DNA of 64,000 nucleotides from Lelliottia nimipressuralis (GTDB lineage Bacteria > Pseudomonadota > Gammaproteobacteria > Enterobacterales > Enterobacteriaceae), in NCBI RefSeq assembly GCF_004115925.1, contig NZ_SDDX01000019.1, forward strand, positions 62,001 to 126,000, given 5' to 3'. Shown here one piece after another: positions 29,253 through 38,628 of the stretch. Position 1 is the stretch's first letter, and each line of letters begins with the position of its first letter. The notes beneath the pieces are model-generated. The model saw only the letters and a list, made by a program, of their open reading frames with translations. It was not told the DNA's origin and made no database searches. Made by a program: the position numbers and the translations under genes.

Positions 29253-32200
29253 GTTTATGGAAGAAGATCAGCCTCGGCGTTCTGATTTTTATCGTGCTGC
29301 TGCTCGGCACGGTGGCGTTCCTGGTGGGCACGACCACTGGCTTGCATCTGCTGTTTAACGCGGCTAACCGCTGGGTGCCAGGGCTTGAGATCGGCCAGGT
29401 GACGGGCGGCTGGCGCGATCTGCGTCTGAAGAATATCCGCTACCAGCAGCCCGGCGTGGCGGTGAACGCAGGTGAGTTTCACCTTGCGGTTAAGCTCAGC
29501 TGTCTGCGTGACAGCAGCCTGTGCGTCAACGATCTGTCGTTAAAAGACGTTAACGTGGCGATAGATTCGGACAAAATGCCGAAATCTGCCCCTGTCGAGG
29601 AGGAGGACAGCGGCCCGCTGAATCTCTCCACTCCGTATCCGATTGCGCTGTACCGCGTGGCGCTCAATAACGTCAATATTAAGATCGACGACACCACCGT
29701 TTCGGTAATGGACTTCACCTCCGGCCTGCGCTGGCAGGAGAAAAACCTGACGCTGACGCCGACCTCTCTGCAGGGGCTGCTGATCGCCCTGCCGAAAGTG
29801 GCGAAAGTGGCACAGGAAGAGATCGTCGAACCGAAAATTCAGAACCCGCAGCCGGAAGAGAAACCGCTCGGCGAGACCCTGAAAGATCTCTTCTCGAAGC
29901 CGGTTCTGCCGGAGATGACCGACGTTCATCTGCCGCTCAATCTGAATATCGAAGAGTTTAAGGGCGAACAGCTGCGCCTGACAGGCGACACGGATTTGAC
30001 CGTGTTCAACATGCTGCTGAAAGTGAGCAGCATCGACGGCACCATGAAGCTCGATGCGCTGGATATTGATACCAATCAGGGGAGCGTGAACGCGACCGGG
30101 CAGGCGCTGCTGCGGGACAACTGGCCGGTGGATATCACCCTCAACAGCGCCCTGAATATCGACCCGCTCAAAGGCGAGAAGGTGAAGCTGAAAGTGGGCG
30201 GTGCGCTGCGCGAGAAGCTGGAGTTTGGCGTGAATCTCTCCGGCCCGGTAGATATGGTGTTGCGCGGGCAGACTCAGCTGGCGGAAGCGGGTTTACCGCT
30301 GAATCTGGAGATAGTGAGCGAACAGCTTTACTGGCCGTTTACCGGCGAAAAACAGTTCCAGGCCGATAAGCTGAAGCTCAAGCTGAGCGGTAAAATGACC
30401 GATTACACCCTGTCGTTCCGCACATCGGTGAAAGGCGAAGGGTTACCGCCAGCGGATATCACTCTGGATGCGAAGGGTAACGAGCAGCAGATTAACCTCG
30501 ATAAACTCTCCGTGGCGGCGCTGGAAGGCAAAACCGAACTGACGGCGCTGCTCGACTGGCAGAAAGCGATCAGCTGGCGCGGCGAGCTGAACCTCAAAGG
30601 GATCAACACCGCCAAAGAGGTGCCGGACTGGCCGTCGAAGCTCGACGGAACGATCAAAACGCGCGGCAGTCTGTACGGCGAAAGCTGGCAGATGGAGGTG
30701 CCGGAGCTCAAAATTACCGGCAACGTGAAGCAGAATAAAGTGAACGTCGAAGGCTCTCTGCGCGGGAACAGCTATCTGCAGTGGATCATCCCGAAACTGC
30801 ACGTGGCGCTCGGACGCAACACCGCCGATATCAAAGGCGAGCTGGGCGTTAAAGATCTCAATCTGGATGCCACCATCGACGCGCCAAATCTCGACAATGC
30901 CCTGCCGGGCCTCGGCGGCACTGCGAAAGGCTTAGTGAAAGTGCGCGGGACCGTCGACGCGCCGCAGCTGCTGGCGGATATCACCGCCAACAATCTGCGC
31001 TGGCAGGAGCTGTCCGTCGCGCGCGTTCTGGTGAAAGGCGACGTCAAATCCACCGATCAGATCGCGGGTAACCTGAACCTGCGCGTCGAGCGGATTTCCC
31101 AGCCGGATGTGAATATCAGCCTGGTTACGCTGGACGCAAAAGGCAGCGAGAAGCAGCACGATCTCCAGCTGCGCGTGCAGGGCGAGCCGGTCTCCGGCCA
31201 GCTGCATCTGACGGGGAGTTTCGACCGTAAAGAGGAGCGCTGGAAAGGGGTTCTGGATAATACCCGGTTCAGCACGCCGGTAGGGCCACTGACGCTGTCC
31301 CGCTCCATCGCGCTGGATTACCGCAACGCCGAGCAGAAAATCAGCATCGGGCCACACTGCTGGACTAACCCGAACGCCGAACTGTGCGTGCCACAGACCA
31401 TTGATGCCGGTGCGGAAGGGCGTGCGGTGGTGAATCTGAACCGCTTCGATCTCGCGATGCTCAAGCCGTTTATGCCAGAAACTACCGAAGCGAGCGGCGT
31501 CTTTAGCGGTAAAGCCGATGTGTCCTGGGACACCACCAAAGAAGGGCTGCCGCAAGGCAACGTGACCCTCTCCGGGCGCAACGTAAAAGTGACCCAGACG
31601 GTGAACGACGCGCCGCTGCCGGTGGCGTTCGAGACGCTGAACCTGACGGCGGATCTGCATAACAACCGTGCGGAGCTGGGCTGGCTGATTCGCCTGACCA
31701 ACAACGGACAGTTTGACGGCCAGGTGCAGATCACCGATCCGCAAGGACGGCGTAATCTGGGCGGTAACGTCAATATTCGCAATATGAACCTGGCGATGGT
31801 GAACCCGATCTTCTCCCGCGGCGAAAAAGCGGCGGGGATGCTCAGCGCCAATCTGCGTCTGGCGGGCAACGCCGAAAGCCCGCAGCTGTTTGGCCAGATG
31901 CAGCTCAACGGTGTGGATATCGACGGTAACTTTATGCCATTTGATATGCAGCCGAGCCAGATCTCAATGAACTTCAACGGCATGAGCTCGACGCTGGCCG
32001 GGGTGGTGCGCACGCAGCAAGGGCAAATCAACCTCAGCGGTGACGCCGACTGGAGCCAGATCGATAACTGGCGCGCGCGCGTGGCGGCGAAAGGCAGCCG
32101 GGTGCGTATCACGGTGCCTCCAATGGTGCGCCTCGACGTGTCGCCGGATGTGGTGTTCGAGGCGACGCCGAGCCTGTTTACCCTCGATGGCCGTGTCGAT

Positions 32201-33025
32201 GTGCCGTGGGCGCGCATCGTGGTTCACGACGTGCCGGAAAGCGCAGTCGGCGTTTCCAGTGATGAGGTGATGCTGAATAACGATCTGAAGCCGGTCGAAA
32301 CCAAAAGCGCCGCGATTCCGATTAACAGTAACCTGATCATTCACGTCGGCAACAACGTGCGTCTCGATGCGTTTGGACTGAAGGCGCGACTAACGGGTGA
32401 CCTGAAAGTGGCGCAGGATCAGCAAGGGCTGGGCCTGAACGGGCAAATTAACATTCCGGAAGGGCGCTTCCACGCCTACGGCCAGGATCTGATTGTGCGC
32501 AAAGGCGAGTTGCTGTTCTCCGGCCCGCCGGACCAGCCGCTGCTCAATATCGAAGCGATTCGTAATCCAGAGTCGACCGAAAACGATGTGATTGCCGGGG
32601 TGCGCGTCACCGGAACGGCCGACGAGCCGAAGGCGGAGATCTTCTCCGATCCGGCGATGTCGCAGCAGGAAGCGCTCTCTTATCTGCTGCGCGGGCAGGG
32701 TCTGGACAGCCAGCAGAGCGATAGTGCGGCGATGACTTCAATGTTAGTCGGCCTGGGGGTTGCACAAAGTGGTCAGGTTGTGGGTAAAATCGGCGAGACG
32801 TTTGGCGTAAGTAATCTGGCGCTGGACACCCAGGGGGTCGGTGACTCTTCGCAGGTGGTGGTCAGCGGCTATGTACTGCCGGGTCTACAGGTGAAATATG
32901 GCGTGGGGATCTTTGACTCACTGGCAACTCTCACGCTACGCTATCGGCTGATGCCTAAGCTATATCTGGAAGCGGTGTCTGGCGTAGACCAGGCGCTCGA
33001 TTTGCTCTATCAGTTTGAGTTTTAG
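29249..33025 (+). CDS. tamB: TamB, inner-membrane anchored bridge protein of the TAM complex
   Basis: 1258 residues (E. coli 1259). N-terminal signal anchor (about 7-28), a very long periplasmic beta-taco built of repeats, and a conserved C-terminal DUF490 domain (about 930-1258) that binds TamA. Member of the AsmA-like/bridge family thought to carry phospholipids between membranes. Translationally coupled to tamA; ytfP starts two bases after the stop, giving a three-gene operon. Confidence 0.97.
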   Translation: MSLWKKISLGVLIFIVLLLGTVAFLVGTTTGLHLLFNAANRWVPGLEIGQVTGGWRDLRLKNIRYQQPGVAVNAGEFHLAVKLSCLRDSSLCVNDLSLKDVNVAIDSDKMPKSAPVEEEDSGPLNLSTPYPIALYRVALNNVNIKIDDTTVSVMDFTSGLRWQEKNLTLTPTSLQGLLIALPKVAKVAQEEIVEPKIQNPQPEEKPLGETLKDLFSKPVLPEMTDVHLPLNLNIEEFKGEQLRLTGDTDLTVFNMLLKVSSIDGTMKLDALDIDTNQGSVNATGQALLRDNWPVDITLNSALNIDPLKGEKVKLKVGGALREKLEFGVNLSGPVDMVLRGQTQLAEAGLPLNLEIVSEQLYWPFTGEKQFQADKLKLKLSGKMTDYTLSFRTSVKGEGLPPADITLDAKGNEQQINLDKLSVAALEGKTELTALLDWQKAISWRGELNLKGINTAKEVPDWPSKLDGTIKTRGSLYGESWQMEVPELKITGNVKQNKVNVEGSLRGNSYLQWIIPKLHVALGRNTADIKGELGVKDLNLDATIDAPNLDNALPGLGGTAKGLVKVRGTVDAPQLLADITANNLRWQELSVARVLVKGDVKSTDQIAGNLNLRVERISQPDVNISLVTLDAKGSEKQHDLQLRVQGEPVSGQLHLTGSFDRKEERWKGVLDNTRFSTPVGPLTLSRSIALDYRNAEQKISIGPHCWTNPNAELCVPQTIDAGAEGRAVVNLNRFDLAMLKPFMPETTEASGVFSGKADVSWDTTKEGLPQGNVTLSGRNVKVTQTVNDAPLPVAFETLNLTADLHNNRAELGWLIRLTNNGQFDGQVQITDPQGRRNLGGNVNIRNMNLAMVNPIFSRGEKAAGMLSANLRLAGNAESPQLFGQMQLNGVDIDGNFMPFDMQPSQISMNFNGMSSTLAGVVRTQQGQINLSGDADWSQIDNWRARVAAKGSRVRITVPPMVRLDVSPDVVFEATPSLFTLDGRVDVPWARIVVHDVPESAVGVSSDEVMLNNDLKPVETKSAAIPINSNLIIHVGNNVRLDAFGLKARLTGDLKVAQDQQGLGLNGQINIPEGRFHAYGQDLIVRKGELLFSGPPDQPLLNIEAIRNPESTENDVIAGVRVTGTADEPKAEIFSDPAMSQQEALSYLLRGQGLDSQQSDSAAMTSMLVGLGVAQSGQVVGKIGETFGVSNLALDTQGVGDSSQVVVSGYVLPGLQVKYGVGIFDSLATLTLRYRLMPKLYLEAVSGVDQALDLLYQFEF

Positions 33026-33027
33026 CA

Positions 33028-33372
33028 ATGCGAATATTTGTATACGGCAGTTTACGAACCAGGCAGGGCAACAGTCACTGGATGACGAACGCCCAGTTGC
33101 TGGGAAATTACAATATCGAGAACTACCAGTTGTACAGTCTGGGCCACTATCCAGGCGCGGTTCCGGGGAACGGGACGGTACAGGGTGAAGTTTATCGTAT
33201 TGATAACGCTACACTTGCTGAACTTGATGCCTTGCGCACCAGGGGCGGTGAATATGCACGCCAGTTGATCCAGACCCCGTATGGCAGTGCATGGATGTAC
33301 GTGTACCAGCGTCCGGTCGATGGATTGAAACTGATTGAAAGCGGTAACTGGTTAGACAGAGACCAGTACTGA
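33028..33372 (+). CDS. ytfP: Gamma-glutamylcyclotransferase-like protein YtfP
   Basis: 114 residues. GGCT fold with the N-terminal signature RIFVYGSLRTRQGN (2-15), the acidic residue at ELDALRTRGGEY expected for the active site, and basic surface patches. Function in E. coli is not established. End of the tamA-tamB-ytfP operon, followed by a strong terminator. Confidence 0.93.
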   Translation: MRIFVYGSLRTRQGNSHWMTNAQLLGNYNIENYQLYSLGHYPGAVPGNGTVQGEVYRIDNATLAELDALRTRGGEYARQLIQTPYGSAWMYVYQRPVDGLKLIESGNWLDRDQY

Positions 33373-33373
33373 T

Positions 33374-33407
33374 AAAAACAACGCCACCTTCGGGTGGCGT
33401 TGTTTTT
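33374..33407. terminator. Bidirectional terminator between ytfP and the TonB receptor
   Basis: A 15-bp perfect stem (AAAAACAACGCCACC with its complement) around a TTCG tetraloop, with A and T runs forming the base of the stem. It serves both convergent genes. Confidence 0.95.
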
Positions 33408-33413
33408 GGCACC

Positions 33414-35402
33414 TTAAAACTCGATGCGCGCGCCAAGATTATACCGACGCCCTTCGAGCTGCCCGTACTCTCCCCACGACGTTTCGCGTTTCGGATCCGC
33501 ATCAAACAGGTTGTAAATCCCCGCCAGCAGCTGCGTGTTCTTATTCAGCTTGTAGCGCGCGCCGATATCGACCAGCGTGTAAGCCTCATACTTTGTGCCG
33601 CTGTTGCTGTCCCGGTTACTGCTGCGGTAGTTCGCATTGCTCCACAGATCCAGCGACTGCGTTGCCGCCCAGTTCAGCGACAGGTTCGCCATGTGGCGCG
33701 GATAGTCGTTGAGCGCGAAGCCTTTATTCACGCCGGATTTCTGCTCGCTGTGGTTGTAGGTGTAGTTCGCATTCGCTTTCAGATCCTGGGTGATCTGCCA
33801 GTCGCCATTCAGCTCAACACCGTAAACATCCGCTTTGCTGACGTTAAAGTATTTATCGACGGAATCCGCTTTATAGCCGTTCACTTCGCACTGGTTGGTG
33901 GCGGTGGTTTCGCAAATCGTCTGCTCGGAGATTTTGTCTTTAAACTGGGTGTAGAAGACGGTGCCGTCCAGCGATACGGCTTCCCCGGTCCAGTAGAGGC
34001 CCGTTTCGGCGTTGAGGCTTTTCTCTGGTTTCAGATCGTCGTTACCCACGGTCAGGAACGGATACGGCGGCGTTGATCCGTGCGGCGTGACAAACTGATC
34101 GGAGGTGGCGCGCAGCTCCGGTTTTTTATAGCCGGCGGAGATCCCGCCTTTGAGCGCCCAGGCGTCAGAAATCGCCCAGTTGCCGTACAGTTTTGGTGTG
34201 ATGTGCGCGCCGAAGTAGCTGTCGTAATCGCCGCGCGCGGAGGTGGTCAAGGTAAAGTCGTTAATCGTCCAGCCATCTTCCGCGAACAGCGCCCAGCCGT
34301 TGCGTGTCACTTTGGTGACCGGTTCGACGCCCGGCAGCGTTTTGCCCGATTCATAGAAGTGGTCGTTCAGCTCTTCGCGGGTGAAGTTCGCGCCGACGGT
34401 GAGCTTATGGTTATCGAAGGTAAAAGTGGTTTGCGAGTTGGCGACGTAGTTTTCCGTCTGCACGTACTCCGGCGAGGTGTTATCGAGCAGGTACTTCGAA
34501 CGCCCTTTCTCGTAGTTGATGTAGTTAGTGGTCGCAATGGTGTCATCCGCATACCAGCCGGTGTGGGTGAGCGTCACGGCGTCACGATCGAATTTCCACA
34601 TCCACGGCGTACCGCGTTTTTTGGTGCGATTTTTTTCCTGCTCGCCGACAACCACATTCAGGTCAAAGAGATTATTTTCGCTGGCCTTGAGGCCCAGGGT
34701 GGCATCGACGGATTTACGGTTGTGCTTGCCGAAGTAGTTCTGGCGCTCGTCATCGCGGCGATCCAGCCCATCGGCGGCAATGCTCAGGCCGAGTTTGTCC
34801 TGGATGAGCGGTCCCATCGCGAACAGGTTCAGCTGGCTGGTGTTGCCCAGATCTTTATGCTCCTGCAGCCAGGTATTGGCGGCGATAGCGCCGGTCCAGT
34901 CGGCCACGCCGTAGGGTTTTTTGGTGATCACGTTCACCACGCCGCCGATGGCGTCAGAGCCGTACAGGGATGACATCGGGCCGCGAATCACTTCGATGCG
35001 TTCGATGGCTTCCATTGGCGGTAAAAAGCCTGCTTCGGCACCGATATCCTGGCCGTAGGGGCGCGATTCGCTGGTGTTCTGCTTCACGCTGTTGACCATA
35101 AACGCCGTGTAGCTCGAGTCCATACCGCGCATCATGATGCTGCCGTTGGCCATATCGCTGCCGCCGTTAGAGACCGACACGCCGGGGATATTTTTAATTG
35201 CGTCGCCGATGGTCTGGTCGGGCTGAATATCCAGCGTTTTGCGATCGATACTTGAAATCGTCGCGGGCGCTTCTTTTTTCTGTTGTGAAAAGCCGGTCGC
35301 GGTGACCACCATTTCATCATCTGCCTGCGCGGGTAAAACCAGTGTGCCGGTTAACGCCACCATGCCTGTGAACGTAATAAATTGACGCGTTTTCATAGCC
35401 AT
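33414..35402 (-). CDS. TonB-dependent outer-membrane receptor (siderophore type)
   Basis: 662 residues from ATG at 35402 (an ATG two codons later is equally possible; neither has a strong ribosome site). Signal peptide to about residue 27, TonB box DEMVVTAT right after it, plug domain (about 40-155: TIGDAIKNIPGVSVS, MRGMDSSYTAFMVN, IEVIRGPMSSLYGSDAIGG) and a 22-strand barrel ending in phenylalanine (RIEF). Closest in style to catecholate-siderophore/colicin receptors (CirA, FepA). It follows the Fur-regulated beta-propeller gene, but a terminator stands between them. Ligand unknown; iron chelate likely. Confidence 0.9.
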   Translation of the reverse strand: MAMKTRQFITFTGMVALTGTLVLPAQADDEMVVTATGFSQQKKEAPATISSIDRKTLDIQPDQTIGDAIKNIPGVSVSNGGSDMANGSIMMRGMDSSYTAFMVNSVKQNTSESRPYGQDIGAEAGFLPPMEAIERIEVIRGPMSSLYGSDAIGGVVNVITKKPYGVADWTGAIAANTWLQEHKDLGNTSQLNLFAMGPLIQDKLGLSIAADGLDRRDDERQNYFGKHNRKSVDATLGLKASENNLFDLNVVVGEQEKNRTKKRGTPWMWKFDRDAVTLTHTGWYADDTIATTNYINYEKGRSKYLLDNTSPEYVQTENYVANSQTTFTFDNHKLTVGANFTREELNDHFYESGKTLPGVEPVTKVTRNGWALFAEDGWTINDFTLTTSARGDYDSYFGAHITPKLYGNWAISDAWALKGGISAGYKKPELRATSDQFVTPHGSTPPYPFLTVGNDDLKPEKSLNAETGLYWTGEAVSLDGTVFYTQFKDKISEQTICETTATNQCEVNGYKADSVDKYFNVSKADVYGVELNGDWQITQDLKANANYTYNHSEQKSGVNKGFALNDYPRHMANLSLNWAATQSLDLWSNANYRSSNRDSNSGTKYEAYTLVDIGARYKLNKNTQLLAGIYNLFDADPKRETSWGEYGQLEGRRYNLGARIEF

Positions 35403-35420
35403 AAACCCAAAAGGAAAAAT

Positions 35421-35455
35421 AAAAAAACACCCTGCGGTCTTACGCCGCAAGGTGT
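35421..35455 (-). terminator. Terminator or attenuator between beta-propeller gene and receptor
   Basis: On the minus strand ACACCTTGCGG pairs with CCGCAGGGTGT (one G-T pair), followed by seven T. It stands in the 67-base gap between the two co-directional genes. Confidence 0.85.
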
Positions 35456-35469
35456 GGTGGATGATGAAA

Positions 35470-36540
35470 TCAGAGCTTATCGAGCGTGATTTTGATGACG
35501 TAATCCGGTTTCTCTTTTGCCACTTTCTCGTCTTGTTTAATGCTGGCGTACAGCACGTTACCGTCGGAGGAGAGGGCGAGGCTGTTCGGCATCGCATTGG
35601 TCGCGATGCTGTTTTTCAGCTGATATGTCTGGCTGTCGATAATGCTGATGAGCTTGGCGTTGCGGTGCGTGACGTAAACTTCGTGACGCTTTTCGTTATA
35701 GAGCACCGCCAGCGAGTTGGTGACGTCGATGTGCTGGAGCACCTTGCCGGTAGTGATATCCACCACCAGCACCTTCGGTAAATCCGGGTCGGTGAGGAAA
35801 GCGCGGTTGTTTTTGCTGTCGAGGGCGATATTCAGAAAGAAGTGTTTTTTCTCCGGTTCGACGCTGAACCGGCTGACGATGGTATCGCTTTGGGTATCAA
35901 CAGCGATCAGCTCGTTGCGGCCATTCACCACGTACAGACGGTTTTTCTCCGCGTCCAGCGCCAGCCCGGTCGGGTACTCGCCCATATTGGTCAGCGTGTT
36001 GATGAGCTGACGCTTTTTCGTATCGACCACCCAGACGATGCCTTTCTCCACCACGCCGGTAACGTACAGGCGGTGATGCTGTTTATCGAGCACCATTTCG
36101 CGGGTGTGGGCGATATCTTTCGGATTGCTGGTGTCGGCGAGCTGAATAACGGCCTGCTCTTTGCCGGTGCGCGTATCGATCAGGGTCACGGAGCCTTCGA
36201 GGGTATTGCCCACGTAAAGCGTCTGACTCTCTTCGTCCAGCACAGTTGCAAACGCGCGGCGCGTGGTTTCAATGACGCCCGTGCCGGTCAGATCTTCCAG
36301 GTCCAGCTTGTAGATTTTGCCGTTGGTTTTGTCTTTATCAAAAGAGGGGGCGCTGGCGGCAAACAGCACCTTTGCCTCTCCGTCGTAGGCCAGTTCGTAG
36401 ACACCGTGGCCTACGGGCTGGGTGATAAAGTCTTTCTCTGGCAGGGTGGCCGAGTAACCAGACACGCTGGTCAGCATAAAAGCAGCAGTAACCGCGAGTG
36501 CGACGGAGGCTTTGAGGGTCTTCACATTGTGTAGGGTCAT
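35470..36540 (-). CDS. YncE-like seven-bladed beta-propeller, secreted
   Basis: 356 residues. Signal peptide 1-30 (ends SGYSA), then repeated blade motifs such as TGLALDAEKNRLYVVNGR, TVSRF, NSLALSSDGNVLYASIK. Homologous in architecture to E. coli YncE, an iron-repressed periplasmic protein next to the TonB receptor YncD. Here too it pairs with a TonB receptor and has Fur boxes upstream. Possibly a periplasmic partner of the receptor. In E. coli this site between ytfP and ppa carries chpSB instead. Confidence 0.88.
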   Translation of the reverse strand: MTLHNVKTLKASVALAVTAAFMLTSVSGYSATLPEKDFITQPVGHGVYELAYDGEAKVLFAASAPSFDKDKTNGKIYKLDLEDLTGTGVIETTRRAFATVLDEESQTLYVGNTLEGSVTLIDTRTGKEQAVIQLADTSNPKDIAHTREMVLDKQHHRLYVTGVVEKGIVWVVDTKKRQLINTLTNMGEYPTGLALDAEKNRLYVVNGRNELIAVDTQSDTIVSRFSVEPEKKHFFLNIALDSKNNRAFLTDPDLPKVLVVDITTGKVLQHIDVTNSLAVLYNEKRHEVYVTHRNAKLISIIDSQTYQLKNSIATNAMPNSLALSSDGNVLYASIKQDEKVAKEKPDYVIKITLDKL

Positions 36541-36572
36541 TGACGTTTATTCACATTTATTTACGAAGTGAA

Positions 36573-36603
36573 AATGATAATGATATCTACTCTCATTATC
36601 AAT
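36573..36603 (-). promoter_or_regulatory. Fur box region of the receptor locus
   Basis: AATGATAATGATATC and TCTCATTATCAATT face each other around a short spacer, giving two overlapping matches to GATAATGATAATCATTATC. It lies 33 bases upstream of the beta-propeller ATG. Confidence 0.85.
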
Positions 36604-36683
36604 TGAGTTATGTGAACAACGGCTACCTTTTCTGGTAGGACAATAACCGGTTAATTGTTAAGGGGATATGGAATGACAGGCAC

Positions 36684-36708
36684 AAAAAAGCCCCGACTCG
36701 CGGGGCTT
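36684..36708 (-). terminator. Terminator of ppa
   Basis: AAGCCCCG (36688-36695) pairs with CGGGGCTT (36701-36708); on the minus strand the stem is followed by a T run. Confidence 0.92.
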
Positions 36709-36725
36709 AGCATTGGGCGTAAGAA

Positions 36726-37256
36726 TTACTTCTTAGCAGCGCGCTCGAAGGATGCAACGATTTCAGCTTTCGCTGCTTCTGCGTTGTCCCAGCCGTCAAC
36801 TTTAACCCATTTGCCTTTTTCTAGATCTTTGTAGTGCTCGAAGAAGTGAGTGATCTGCGCTTTCAGCAGTTCTGGCAGGTCGTTCACATCTTTAATGTGA
36901 TCGTACTCTTTGCTCAGCTTAGTGTGCGGAACCGCAACCAGTTTCGCATCTTCACCGGCTTCGTCGGTCATTTTCAGAACGCCAACCGGACGGCAGCGAA
37001 CCACAGAACCTGGGGCCAGTGGGTATGGCGTTGGGACCAGCACGTCTACCGGGTCACCGTCCAGAGACAGGGTGTGGTTGATGTAACCGTAGTTGCACGG
37101 GTAGAACATCGCAGTGGACATGAAACGGTCAACGAACAGCGCACCGGTGTCTTTGTCGATTTCGTATTTGATAGGATCTGCGTTGGCCGGGATTTCGATA
37201 ACAACGTAGATGTCTTCCGGCAGTTCTTTACCCGCAGGGACGTTGAGTAAGCTCAT
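36726..37256 (-). CDS. ppa: Inorganic pyrophosphatase
   Basis: 176 residues, the E. coli length. Family I enzyme with the acidic metal cluster in [11 protein letters not shown] (Asp near 66, 68, 71) and [12 protein letters not shown], plus the [14 protein letters not shown] strand. It hydrolyses pyrophosphate in the cytoplasm and is essential in E. coli. Divergent from ytfQ. Confidence 0.98.
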   Translation of the reverse strand: MSLLNVPAGKELPEDIYVVIEIPANADPIKYEIDKDTGALFVDRFMSTAMFYPCNYGYINHTLSLDGDPVDVLVPTPYPLAPGSVVRCRPVGVLKMTDEAGEDAKLVAVPHTKLSKEYDHIKDVNDLPELLKAQITHFFEHYKDLEKGKWVKVDGWDNAEAAKAEIVASFERAAKK

Positions 37257-37417
37257 GTGAGTGTCCTATATGTATGCTAAACAAGTGGCGAGTATTATAG
37301 CCAACTCGCGCCGAAAGTCTCCGCCTGTTTTCATTCTCATCCGCATCCTGGTGCCATTTTCAGACCCTTTCCATGACAGGAAAATCCATAAACTCAGCCG
37401 CATATTTAATGGGCGAA

Positions 37418-37431
37418 TGAAAGCGATTACA
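37418..37431 (+). promoter_or_regulatory. GalR/GalS-like operator upstream of ytfQ
   Basis: TGAAAGCGATTACA fits the GalR/GalS core TG-K-AA-N-CG-N-TT-N-CA at all but the K position. E. coli ytfQ belongs to the GalR/GalS regulon. It lies in the 306-base ppa/ytfQ gap. Confidence 0.6.
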
Positions 37432-37469
37432 AACTTGTGATTAACGTTTTATTCACTTTTCTGAAGTGT

Positions 37470-37492
37470 GATGTAACGCAATCCGTTACATC
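37470..37492 (+). repeat. 23-bp perfect inverted repeat in the ytfQ promoter
   Basis: GATGTAACG, CAATC, CGTTACATC: 9-5-9 exact symmetry, 71 bases upstream of the ytfQ start. I do not recognise the cognate protein. Confidence 0.7.
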
Positions 37493-37562
37493 GCCCATTG
37501 GCTATAGTTTTTTCGCAGAACATCTTTTGACCAACAATAACCTGGGCTACGAGGGCATCATT

Positions 37563-38518
37563 ATGTGGAAGCGCTTACTTCTTGTCACAGCAGTTTCGGC
37601 AGCCATGTCGTCTATGGCGATGGCCGCACCATTAACCGTCGGTTTTTCGCAGGTTGGCTCTGAATCAGGCTGGCGAGCGGCGGAAACCAATGTCGCGAAA
37701 AGCGAAGCCCAAAAACGCGGCATCACGCTGAAAATCGCCGATGGTCAGCAAAAACAGGAAAACCAGATTAAAGCGGTGCGCTCGTTTATCGCCCAGGGCG
37801 TAGACGCCATCTTTATCGCGCCGGTGGTGGCGACGGGCTGGGAACCGGTGCTTAAAGAAGCCAAAGACGCTGAAATCCCCGTATTCCTGCTCGACCGTTC
37901 CATTGATGTCAAAGACAAATCTCTCTATATGACCACCGTCACCGCCAACAACGTGCTCGAAGGGCAGCTGATCGGCGACTGGCTGATTAAGCAGGTGGAT
38001 GGCAAGCCGTGTAACGTCGTCGAACTGCAAGGCACCGTCGCGCGAGCGTGGCGATTGACCGTAAGAAAGGCTTTGCGGAAGCCATCGCCAAAGCGCCAAA
38101 CATCAAAATCATCCGTTCTCAGTCCGGCGACTTTACCCGCAGTAAAGGTAAAGAGGTTATGGAGAGCTTCATCAAAGCGGAAAACAACGGCAAAAACATC
38201 TGCATGGTTTACGCCCATAACGACGACATGGTGATCGGCGCAATTCAGGCGATCAAAGAAGCGGGCCTGAAGCCGGGCAAAGATATCCTCACCGGCTCTA
38301 TCGACGGCGTACCGGATATCTATAAAGCGATGATCGACGGCGAAGCGAATGCCAGCGTCGAGCTGACGCCAAACATGGCTGGTCCAGCGTTTGATGCCCT
38401 TGAGAAATTCAAGAAAGACGGCACCAAACCAGAACAGCTGACCATCACCAAATCGACCCTCTATCTGCCAGATACGGCGAAAGAAGAGTTAGAGAAGAAG
38501 AAAAACATGGGCTACTAA
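37563..38518 (+). pseudogene. ytfQ: ytfQ, galactofuranose-binding protein gene with one-base deletion
   Basis: ATG at 37563 opens a signal peptide (MWKRLLLVTAVSAAMSSMAMA) and a periplasmic sugar-binding protein of the LacI/RbsB fold. The frame is intact to residue 159 (VELQGTV), then shifts after base 38040 and stops at 38234. The correct continuation, AIDRKKGFAEAI to KKNMGY, is in the next frame to 38518. The expected GTC-GGC-GCG reads GTC-GCG-CGA, so one G is missing. The span is 956 bases; adding one gives exactly the 318 codons plus stop of E. coli YtfQ. Either a recent null mutation or a sequencing error, since the rest is well conserved. Confidence 0.93.
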
Positions 38519-38538
38519 GCCTTTAAGCCAGGAAAAAA

Positions 38539-38611
38539 GCCGGGTGGCGCTGCGCTTGCCCGGCCTACAGTACACGCTTTTGTAGGCCGGATAAGCGCAG
38601 CGTCATTCGGC
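38539..38611. repeat. BIME: two inverted REP units between ytfQ and ytfR
   Basis: Two REP-type units in opposite orientation, 38539-38568 (ending GCCCGGCCTAC) and 38582-38611 (GTAGGCCGGATAAGCGCAGC), separated by 13 bases. Within an operon, this can stabilise the upstream mRNA and lower expression of the downstream gene, giving more binding protein than ATPase. Confidence 0.88.
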
Positions 38612-38628
38612 TTGATGCAGGGGGAACC

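Noticed and set aside
37563-38518. Two separate genes (37563-38234 and 38048-38518)
   Set aside because: They are the N- and C-terminal halves of one YtfQ protein in different frames; the second has no ribosome site.
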